From Sphingomonadales bacterium (GTDB lineage: Bacteria; Pseudomonadota; Alphaproteobacteria; Sphingomonadales; Emcibacteraceae): a DNA stretch of 5,139 nucleotides. The stretch is taken from the NCBI GenBank assembly GCA_011051815.1, contig DRKK01000171.1, forward strand, positions 1 to 5,139, read 5' to 3'. Below, in pieces: positions 1-5,139 of this stretch. The notes below the pieces were generated by a model. The model was not told where the DNA came from. It was given only the letters and a program-made list of their open reading frames with translations, and made no database searches. Both the position numbers and the translations under genes were made by a program. Position 1 is the first letter of the stretch. Every line of letters starts with the position of its first letter.

Positions 1-259
1 AACTTTAGCAGAGGAAAAAAATCTGTTTGAACGGTTGAGCAAAGTCTCCGCCGCCGCAGATAAAGCTATTGCAGATGAAAAATTCGAGGAGGCCATGGTG
101 CATCTAGCCACATTACGGCCTGCCATTGATGCTTTTTTTGAAAATAAGGTCAGGGTCAATAGCGATGATAAGGCAGAGCGTCTGAACCGTTTGCGGTTGC
201 TGGCGCGGATTCGCGATACCATGAATAGGGTTGCGGATTTTTCAAAGATTGAGGGCTGA
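1..259 (+). CDS. glyS: Glycyl-tRNA synthetase beta subunit, C-terminal end (5' truncated)
   Basis: The window opens inside this gene; the first whole codon is at position 2 and 85 residues are visible before TGA at 257-259. They form an all-helical, charged segment ending in a pattern typical of the GlyS C-terminus: LRPAIDAFF, then a short acidic stretch, then RLNRLRLLARIRD and the final VADFSKIEG. This is the DALR-type anticodon-binding region of the beta subunit. In the family, the alpha2beta2 enzyme charges tRNA-Gly with glycine in the cytoplasm; alpha (GlyQ) holds most of the catalytic site and beta contributes tRNA recognition. glyQ and the rest of glyS should lie just upstream, outside the window. 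The reading frame is intact to a normal end. A TTG at 35 is an internal codon, not a start. No U-tailed terminator follows, so read-through towards ppdK is possible. Confidence 0.95.
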   Translation, partial: TLAEEKNLFERLSKVSAAADKAIADEKFEEAMVHLATLRPAIDAFFENKVRVNSDDKAERLNRLRLLARIRDTMNRVADFSKIEG

Positions 260-277
260 GGATACAGTTTTCTTCTC

Positions 278-361
278 GTCATTCCGGATTTAGTCCGGAA
301 TCCACCTTGGCGGAAATTTGCGCCGTTTGAAATATGGACCCCGGACTAAATCCGGGGTGAC
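278..361. repeat. Palindromic intergenic repeat with two nested hairpins
   Basis: Two 27-bp arms, 278-304 and 335-361, are inverted copies matching at 23 of 27 positions. Each arm is also a palindrome: 281-288 pairs with 294-301 (8 bp, loop TTTAG), and 338-345 pairs with 351-358 (8 bp, loop CTAAA). The 30-bp spacer holds a near-palindrome at 309-324 (GGCG, G, AAATTT, G, CGCC). As a single strand the element can fold either as one long stem or as two hairpins side by side. The core CCGGAtttagTCCGG flanked by GTCA and TCCA resembles the short repeats scattered between genes in many alphaproteobacteria, so this is probably one member of a genomic family of REP or MITE-like elements; copy number cannot be judged from one window. 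No open reading frame belongs to it and no clear target duplication flanks it. It lies between glyS and ppdK, so it may affect transcript folding or stability. Neither hairpin has a following T-run. Confidence 0.85.
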
Positions 362-398
362 AATTTGGAGACAGCATAGTAATTTTGATTATTATTAC

Positions 399-403
399 AG
401 GGA
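399..403 (+). promoter_or_regulatory. Ribosome binding site fixing the ppdK start
   Basis: AGGGA lies 7 bases before the ATG at 411. The same frame is open further upstream to an ATG at 318, but that ATG lies inside the palindromic repeat and would add 31 residues unlike any PPDK N-terminus. The residues from 411 (MTNWVYTFGDG) match the usual PPDK beginning, so 411 is the start. Confidence 0.75.
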
Positions 404-410
404 AACGATC

Positions 411-3071
411 ATGACGAACTGGGTTTACACATTTGGCGATGGCAAGGCAGAGGGCGATGCGGCCATGAAAGATCTTCTGGGCGGCAAGGGAGCGAATTTG
501 GCGGAAATGTCAAATATCGGCCTGCCGGTGCCACCGGGTTTCACCATTACCACAGAGGTCTGTACCTATTATTACGACCATGAAAATACCTATCCCGCCG
601 ATCTGGAGGCACAGGTCAAAACCGCCTTGGCACAGGTTGAAAAGACCGTGGGCGCTACATTTGGCGACGGGGATAACCCTCTTTTGGTATCGGTGCGCTC
701 CGGCGCGCGGGTATCCATGCCTGGCATGATGGACACGGTGCTGAACCTTGGGCTTAATGATGTGACGGTAGAGGGGCTGGCCAAGCAAAGCGGAGACGCG
801 CGGTTTGCCTATGACAGCTATCGTCGTTTCATTCAGATGTACAGCGATGTGGTCCTTGGCGTTGATCATTATAATTTTGAGGAATTGCTGGAAATTCTCA
901 AAGAGGAAAACGGCTATATTATGGACACGGAACTGTCCGCCGATGACTGGAAGGAACTGGCACAGGCCTTCAAGAAAAAGGCCGAGGAAGAATTGGGCCG
1001 CCCCTTCCCGCAGGATGTCCATGAACAGCTATGGGGTGCCATTGATGCAGTCTTTGGCTCATGGATGATTGACCGGGCGAAAACATATCGCCGGATCAAT
1101 GGAATCCCGTCCGAATGGGGTACGGCGGTTAATGTGCAGAGCATGGTGTTTGGCAATATGGGCGAGACCAGTGCCACGGGCGTTACCTTCACCCGCGACC
1201 CGTCCACGGGCGAAAATGCCTATTACGGTGAATATCTGATCAATGCCCAGGGCGAGGATGTGGTGGCGGGTATCCGCACGCCGCAGAACCTGACCAAAAT
1301 ATCCCGCGAGAAATCAGGCTCCGACCTGCCGTCCATGGAGGAATCCATGCCCGAGGTTTACGGCGAGCTGGCCGATGTTTTTGTCAAGCTGGAAGCTCAT
1401 TACCGGGATATGCAGGATATTGAATTCACCGTCCAGAAGGGCAAGCTGTGGATATTACAGACAAGGTCCGGGAAACGTACCGCCAAGGCGGCTCTGAAAA
1501 TTGCTGTTGATATGGCCGAGGATGGGATCATCACCCGCGAGGAAGCGATCTTAAGGGTCGAGCCGGCGGCCTTGGATCAATTGTTGCACCCGACCCTTGA
1601 CCCGGATGCGGCGCGAGATGTGCTGACCATTGGTCTGCCGGCTTCTCCCGGCGCGGCCAGCGGCATTGTGGTCTTTACCGCCGATGAGGCCGAGGAACTG
1701 GCAAAATCGGGGCAGAAAATTATTCTGGTGCGTCAGGAAACCAGTCCTGAGGACATTCATGGCATGCATGCGGCGGCGGGTATCCTCACCAGTCGCGGCG
1801 GCATGACGTCACATGCGGCGGTGGTGGCGCGCGGTATGGGCCGCCCTTGCGTGTCCGGTGCGGGGGCCCTGCGCATTGATATGGACAAGAAAATAATCTC
1901 CGTTCTGGGCCGGACCATTCAAAATCATGAAACACTGACCATTGACGGTGGTACGGGTGAGGTCATGGCCGGGGAAGTGGCCACCATTCAGCCGGAACTG
2001 AGCGGCGATTTCGGCAAGCTCATGGGCTGGGCCGACGAGATCCGGCGGCTGAAGGTGCGTGCTAATGCGGAAACACCGCTGGATGCGCGCACCGCCCGTG
2101 ATTTCGGGGCCGAAGGCATTGGCCTGTGCCGTACGGAACATATGTTTTTCGATGCGGACCGTATCGCCAATGTGCGCCAGATGATATTGGCCGAGGACCG
2201 GGCCGGACGTATGGAGGCGCTGGCCAAATTATTGCCGGTACAGAAACAGGATTTTATCGAGCTGTTCACCATCATGCGCGGCCTGCCGGTGACGGTGCGC
2301 CTTCTGGACCCGCCGCTTCACGAATTCCTGCCCCAGCAACAGGAAGATTTCGCCGCCGTGGCCGAGGCCACCGGCAGCAGCATCGAACAACTGAAATTCC
2401 GTGCCGATGCCCTGCATGAAACCAACCCTATGTTGGGCCATCGGGGGTGCCGCCTTGGCATTTCCTATCCGGAAATATACGAGATGCAGGCCCGCGCCAT
2501 CATCGAAGCCGCGCTGGAGGTCACCAAAGGCGGCGGCGCGTCGATTGTGCCGGAAATCATGATTCCGCTGGTGGGTAGTCGCAAGGAGCTTGAAATCCTG
2601 AAGGTGAAAGTCTCTGCCGTGGCTGATGAGATCATCGGCGCGTCGGGACAGAAGCTTGACTATATGGTCGGGACCATGATTGAGCTGCCGCGCGCGGCTT
2701 TACAGGCCGGGGAGATTGCCAAAGAAGCCGAGTTCTTTAGCTTTGGCACCAATGACCTGACCCAGACCACGTTCGGCATCAGCCGTGATGACAGTGCCAG
2801 CTTCCTGGATGATTATATCCATGCGGGTATTTTTGCACAGGACCCCTTTGTCACCATTGATCAGGCCGGGGTGGGTGAATTGGTCAAAATCGCGGTGGAC
2901 CGCGGCCGGGCAACTCGGCCAGAGATCAAGCTGGGCATTTGCGGCGAACATGGCGGCGATCCGGCGTCCGTTGAATTCTGTCACGGCATTGGGCTGGATT
3001 ATGTCTCCTGCTCCCCTTACCGGGTGCCAATCGCTCGCCTTGCGGCGGCGCAGGCAAAACTGAAAGAGTAA
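411..3071 (+). CDS. ppdK: Pyruvate, phosphate dikinase (PPDK)
   Basis: Cytoplasmic enzyme that reversibly converts pyruvate, ATP and phosphate to phosphoenolpyruvate, AMP and pyrophosphate, linking glycolysis and gluconeogenesis. The 886 aa fit the family (about 870-890). The order is an N-terminal ATP-grasp region (about 1-355, with GGKGANLAEM and LPVPPGF near the start), a phosphohistidine swivel domain (about 400-520) and a C-terminal PEP/pyruvate TIM barrel (about 525-886). In GGMTSHAAVVARG, His468 is the phosphoryl carrier and Thr466 is the position phosphorylated by the regulatory kinase/phosphorylase (PDRP/PpsR type) in related enzymes. Barrel residues are present: Arg574 (CRTEH), Arg630 (RLLDPP), Glu758 (MIELPRA), Asn781 and Asp782 (GTNDLTQ) and Cys844 (GICGEHGG). 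The ones I compared sit 13 positions above the Clostridium symbiosum numbering I recall, a consistent offset. PPDK is preferred to PEP synthase because of the N-terminal sequence and the GICGEHGG context. No frameshift or missing residue was seen. An OsmC gene follows after 3 bases. Confidence 0.98.
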   Translation: MTNWVYTFGDGKAEGDAAMKDLLGGKGANLAEMSNIGLPVPPGFTITTEVCTYYYDHENTYPADLEAQVKTALAQVEKTVGATFGDGDNPLLVSVRSGARVSMPGMMDTVLNLGLNDVTVEGLAKQSGDARFAYDSYRRFIQMYSDVVLGVDHYNFEELLEILKEENGYIMDTELSADDWKELAQAFKKKAEEELGRPFPQDVHEQLWGAIDAVFGSWMIDRAKTYRRINGIPSEWGTAVNVQSMVFGNMGETSATGVTFTRDPSTGENAYYGEYLINAQGEDVVAGIRTPQNLTKISREKSGSDLPSMEESMPEVYGELADVFVKLEAHYRDMQDIEFTVQKGKLWILQTRSGKRTAKAALKIAVDMAEDGIITREEAILRVEPAALDQLLHPTLDPDAARDVLTIGLPASPGAASGIVVFTADEAEELAKSGQKIILVRQETSPEDIHGMHAAAGILTSRGGMTSHAAVVARGMGRPCVSGAGALRIDMDKKIISVLGRTIQNHETLTIDGGTGEVMAGEVATIQPELSGDFGKLMGWADEIRRLKVRANAETPLDARTARDFGAEGIGLCRTEHMFFDADRIANVRQMILAEDRAGRMEALAKLLPVQKQDFIELFTIMRGLPVTVRLLDPPLHEFLPQQQEDFAAVAEATGSSIEQLKFRADALHETNPMLGHRGCRLGISYPEIYEMQARAIIEAALEVTKGGGASIVPEIMIPLVGSRKELEILKVKVSAVADEIIGASGQKLDYMVGTMIELPRAALQAGEIAKEAEFFSFGTNDLTQTTFGISRDDSASFLDDYIHAGIFAQDPFVTIDQAGVGELVKIAVDRGRATRPEIKLGICGEHGGDPASVEFCHGIGLDYVSCSPYRVPIARLAAAQAKLKE

Positions 3072-3074
3072 TTT

Positions 3075-3497
3075 ATGGAACGAAAAGTTACGGTAAAATG
3101 GGCCGGAAAGCTCACCTTCATTGGCGAGGCCTCGTCGGGCAATATTGTTACCATGGATGCGGGTAAGGCCAATGGGGGCCTTGGCCTTGGTCATAGCCCT
3201 ATGGAGCTGTTGCTCATGGGGGCCGGGGGGTGTGCCAGCATAGATGTGGTGATGATCCTGCAAAAGGGTCGTAATGAGATTACCGATTGTGTCTGTCAGG
3301 TTTCCGGCATCCGGTCATCGGAAATGCCGAAAATCTACACCGATATTCATATGCATTTTGTGGTCACCGGATCAAAGATAAAGGATGGTGCCGTGGAACG
3401 GGCGGTCAGCCTGTCCATGGATAAATATTGTTCTGCCTCCGCCATGCTCGCCAAAGCGGCCAAGCTCACCTATGACTGGGAAGTGGTCGCGGGATGA
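3075..3497 (+). CDS. OsmC family protein (thiol-dependent peroxidase-like)
   Basis: A 140-aa protein, the usual length of a single OsmC/Ohr-fold domain. The two family cysteines are present: Cys53 in the GAGGCASIDVV helix and Cys119 in SMDKYCSASAML. Upstream of Cys53 lies the typical GLGHSPMELLL segment. The short N-terminal beta region (KVTVKWAGKLTF) and the helix-turn around KYCSASAML resemble the YhfA-like OsmC branch more than classical Ohr. Family members reduce hydroperoxides with the cysteine pair, but many YhfA-like ones have no proven substrate, so the exact reaction is open. Two further cysteines, Cys72 and Cys74 (DCVCQV), are extra to the family pair. No signal peptide, so cytoplasmic. 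The start at 3075 is 3 bases after the ppdK stop; GAAAGAG inside the end of ppdK is a weak ribosome site 6 bases upstream. The stop overlaps the next start (ATGA), implying translational coupling to the membrane redoxin gene. Confidence 0.9.
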   Translation: MERKVTVKWAGKLTFIGEASSGNIVTMDAGKANGGLGLGHSPMELLLMGAGGCASIDVVMILQKGRNEITDCVCQVSGIRSSEMPKIYTDIHMHFVVTGSKIKDGAVERAVSLSMDKYCSASAMLAKAAKLTYDWEVVAG

Positions 3498-4348
3498 ATT
3501 TCCTGAAATCCTTCTTTATCAGCGGCTATCTGACCATTGCAACGGTCATAGCGGGCTACGGGGGATGGATGCTGTATCGGGGCGGAGATATTTTTGTTTG
3601 GGGCGGGGTCTTATTGACGGTTGTGCCAATCTTGCTGATGATTTCCCGCTGGATGATCTTTCAGAATATAGCCCGGACCCATGCTCATTTCCCGCTGTTG
3701 AATGGTCTTGCCATTTTGGGAACTTTTATCACCATCGGGCAAAGTGATGACGGTGACATCGCGCCCTTGCTTGCCGCCGTGGGTATGATTGGCCTGTTGA
3801 TTTATATCTATTGGTATTCAAGGCTGGACCGTAGAACCGGCTCCCGTATCAAGATCGGTGACAGGCTGCCTGATTTTACCGTGACGGATGTGGCGGGGGC
3901 TACTGTTACCGCCGGGCAGTTAACGGACCGTCCGGCTATCCTGATTTTCTATCGGGGGAACTGGTGCCCGTTATGTATGGCGCAGGTGAAGGAGATGGTT
4001 GGATTATATGAGGAAATCCGCAATATGGGCGTTCGGGTCGCCTTTATCTCACCGCAACCCCATACCAAGACCATTGCGCTGGCCAAACGGTTTTCCGTTG
4101 CGTTTGATTTCCTGACCGACCGTGATAATCAGGCCGCCAGACATTTGGGCATTGAAAGCCCAAATGGATTGCCCATGGGGATGCAGGCCTTGGGCTATGA
4201 CAGTGACACGGTTTTGCCCACGGTGATTATCACGGACCAAAAGGGGCGGGTCATCTGGACCCATGAGACCGATAATTATCGCGTGCGCCCGGACCCCGAT
4301 GTTTATCTTGATATTCTGCGCCAACAGGGTCTTGGGGTAAAAGAATAA
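3494..4348 (+). CDS. Membrane protein with C-terminal redoxin (AhpC/TSA-like) domain
   Basis: A 284-aa two-part protein. The first 110 residues hold four likely membrane helices (about 9-28, 34-50, 67-82, 90-108). From about 119 a thioredoxin-fold redoxin domain begins (IGDRLPDFTVTDVAG, a typical AhpC/TSA opening), with the active site FYRGNWCPLC: Cys158 and Cys161 form a CxxC pair, and Cys158 is the likely peroxidatic or attacking thiol. LPTVIITDQKGRVIW near 240 is the conserved late strand with a cis-proline-like motif. No other cysteines are present. Charge distribution (Arg at 52 and 61 in the second loop, Asp85/86/88 in the third, Arg110/113/114/118 after the last helix) predicts both termini in the cytoplasm, placing the redoxin domain inside, unlike periplasmic TlpA-type proteins. 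The ATG overlaps the osmC stop by 4 bases; GGGAAG at 3478-3483 is a possible ribosome site. The family is uncharacterised in detail; peroxide reduction or disulfide exchange is inferred. Confidence 0.85.
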   Translation: MNFLKSFFISGYLTIATVIAGYGGWMLYRGGDIFVWGGVLLTVVPILLMISRWMIFQNIARTHAHFPLLNGLAILGTFITIGQSDDGDIAPLLAAVGMIGLLIYIYWYSRLDRRTGSRIKIGDRLPDFTVTDVAGATVTAGQLTDRPAILIFYRGNWCPLCMAQVKEMVGLYEEIRNMGVRVAFISPQPHTKTIALAKRFSVAFDFLTDRDNQAARHLGIESPNGLPMGMQALGYDSDTVLPTVIITDQKGRVIWTHETDNYRVRPDPDVYLDILRQQGLGVKE

Positions 4349-4360
4349 GCGACCGTTTCT

Positions 4361-4415
4361 TGATCACCCGCCGCATTGACGGTATGGTTATCCTGATGAA
4401 ATGAGCGGGAGGTCA
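4361..4415 (+). promoter_or_regulatory. Possible leader hairpin covering the PQQ-dehydrogenase ribosome site
   Basis: TGATC at 4361-4365 can pair with GGTCA at 4411-4415 (one G-U pair), and CCCGC at 4367-4371 with GCGGG at 4405-4409, separated by an A-A mismatch and enclosing a 33-base loop. The 3' strand contains the Shine-Dalgarno sequence at 4407-4412, so folding would hide it. A competing pairing of TTGATC (4360-4365) with GATCAA (4416-4421) would also involve the first base of the start codon. A long loop and only ten base pairs make this tentative. It has no T-run and is not a good terminator. Confidence 0.25.
4407..4412 (+). promoter_or_regulatory. Ribosome binding site of the PQQ-dehydrogenase gene
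   Basis: GGGAGG lies 8 bases before ATG at 4421. It decides the start in favour of 4421 over the in-frame ATGs at codons 9 and 11, which would cut away most of the signal peptide. Confidence 0.75.
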
Positions 4416-4420
4416 GATCA

Positions 4421-5139
4421 ATGTGGAAATCTATAACAACTCTTATGGTGATGGCGGCAACTGTGCTGGTGAGTGGCTGTACGGAACCTGAGACGACGAC
4501 AGAGAAACCGGGCTGGATAGACCGGGACCGCCTGCAAAATCTGGCCGATGAACCGGGGGCCTGGCTCACCGGCGGGCGGGATTTTGGCGAAACGCATTTC
4601 TCCCCCCTCAAAGACATCAATGATCAGAATGCGGGTCAACTGGGCTTTGCCTGGCAATATTTCACCGATACCCATCGGGGGCTGGAGGCCACGCCGATCT
4701 TCGTTGACGGGGTGCTGTATGTGACCGGAAACTGGGGAATTGTTTTTGCCATAGATGGTAAAACCGGCGCGGAATTATGGACGTTTGACCCGGAGGTTCC
4801 GGGAAAATGGGCGCGGAATGCCTGTTGCGATGTGGTGTCGCGGGGCCTGTCCGTATGGGAAGGCAGGGTTTATGCGGCCTCTCTGGACGGGCGATTATTT
4901 TCCCTTGATGCGGCGACGGGAAAAGTGATCTGGCAGGTGGATACATTCCCTGACCGGACCATCCCCTATACCATCACCGGGGCGCCGCGCATCGCGGGCC
5001 ATAATGTGGTTATTGGCAACGGCGGGGCGGAATATGGCGTGCGCGGTTATGTGAGCGCCTATGATTTAATGACGGGCAAGCTGTCATGGCGGTTTTATAC
5101 GGTGCCGGGTGATCCGAAAAAACCTTTTGAGCATCCGGA
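4421..5139 (+). CDS. PQQ-dependent alcohol-type dehydrogenase, lipoprotein (3' truncated)
   Basis: 239 residues are visible before the window ends; family members run about 550-750. The N-terminus is a lipoprotein signal: Lys3, a hydrophobic stretch and the lipobox VSGC with Cys20 as lipidation site. Thr21 follows, so by the +2 rule the outer membrane is likely. The mature part is the start of the eight-bladed quinoprotein propeller. GLEATP (Glu89) and TITGAP (184-189) line the PQQ site; Cys135-Cys136 (NACCDVV) form the vicinal disulfide ring typical of the methanol/ethanol dehydrogenase family; Glu204 in GNGGAE matches the metal ligand next to PQQ. Tryptophan-docking repeats of the form D-x-x-TG-x-x-x-W end at Trp120, Trp171 and Trp223. 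It should oxidise an alcohol or related substrate in the periplasm and pass electrons to a cytochrome c or quinone. Substrate, calcium versus lanthanide use and any C-terminal heme domain are decided by the missing part. It starts 72 bases after the redoxin gene; whether it is co-transcribed is unclear. Confidence 0.93.
   Translation, partial: MWKSITTLMVMAATVLVSGCTEPETTTEKPGWIDRDRLQNLADEPGAWLTGGRDFGETHFSPLKDINDQNAGQLGFAWQYFTDTHRGLEATPIFVDGVLYVTGNWGIVFAIDGKTGAELWTFDPEVPGKWARNACCDVVSRGLSVWEGRVYAASLDGRLFSLDAATGKVIWQVDTFPDRTIPYTITGAPRIAGHNVVIGNGGAEYGVRGYVSAYDLMTGKLSWRFYTVPGDPKKPFEHP

Noticed and set aside
281..358. Hairpins after glyS as rho-independent terminators
   Set aside because: Both stems are strong but neither is followed by a T-run (CCACC after the first, GACAATTT after the second); they are better explained as parts of the repeat.
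365..395. Sigma-70-like promoter for ppdK (TTGGAG and TATTAT)
   Set aside because: The spacing is 19 bases, the -35 match is poor, and transcription would start at about the ribosome site, leaving almost no leader.
318..410. In-frame extension of ppdK to an ATG at 318
   Set aside because: The ATG lies within the palindromic repeat, has no good ribosome site, and the added 31 residues do not resemble a PPDK N-terminus; ATG 411 has AGGGA at proper spacing.
510..1022. Long open frame on the minus strand opposite ppdK
   Set aside because: It is antisense to a conserved, fully intact ppdK, has no recognisable domain and reflects the codon bias of the real gene; the same applies to the minus-strand frame at 2700-3263.
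3385..3747. Plus-strand 120-aa frame overlapping the OsmC and redoxin genes
   Set aside because: It overlaps the end of one well-supported gene and the start of another in a different frame and shows no family signature.
4376..4402. Promoter-like TTGACG with TGAAAT before the PQQ-dehydrogenase gene
   Set aside because: Spacing of 15 bases and a weak -10; the predicted start would fall inside the Shine-Dalgarno sequence.

Overview
The window reads as a core-genome stretch of a Gram-negative bacterium, most likely an alphaproteobacterium. This rests on three things: a moderately GC-rich composition, a glyS-ppdK gene order of the kind often seen in that class, and between those genes a GTCA(C/T)(C/T)CCGGA...-type palindromic repeat typical of alphaproteobacterial intergenic DNA. 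The lineage call is an inference and I cannot place it more finely. All real genes lie on the + strand.

Layout. Positions 1-259 are the 3' end of glyS (glycyl-tRNA synthetase beta subunit). Positions 260-410 are an intergenic gap largely filled by an 84-bp inverted repeat whose two arms each fold into their own hairpin. Positions 411-3071 are a complete ppdK (pyruvate, phosphate dikinase, 886 aa) with every catalytic residue I could check intact. An OsmC-family protein (3075-3497) follows after only 3 bases. It overlaps by 4 bases (ATGA) with a gene for a four-helix membrane protein carrying a C-terminal redoxin/peroxiredoxin-like domain (3494-4348). After a 72-bp gap with a possible ribosome-site hairpin, a PQQ-dependent dehydrogenase with a lipoprotein signal peptide begins at 4421 and runs off the window end.

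How the genes may work together. PPDK interconverts pyruvate and phosphoenolpyruvate and sets flux between glycolysis and gluconeogenesis. The tight spacing ppdK-osmC-redoxin suggests one transcript, so two thiol-redox proteins appear to be co-expressed with a central carbon enzyme. The coupled OsmC plus membrane redoxin pair is the most unusual biology here and could be a small peroxide or thiol-repair module at the inner membrane; that role is inferred from families and context only. The PQQ enzyme oxidises an alcohol or similar substrate in the periplasm and may be a separate unit. I see no mobile element, CRISPR array, tRNA or rRNA gene, and no convincing new defence or other exotic system.
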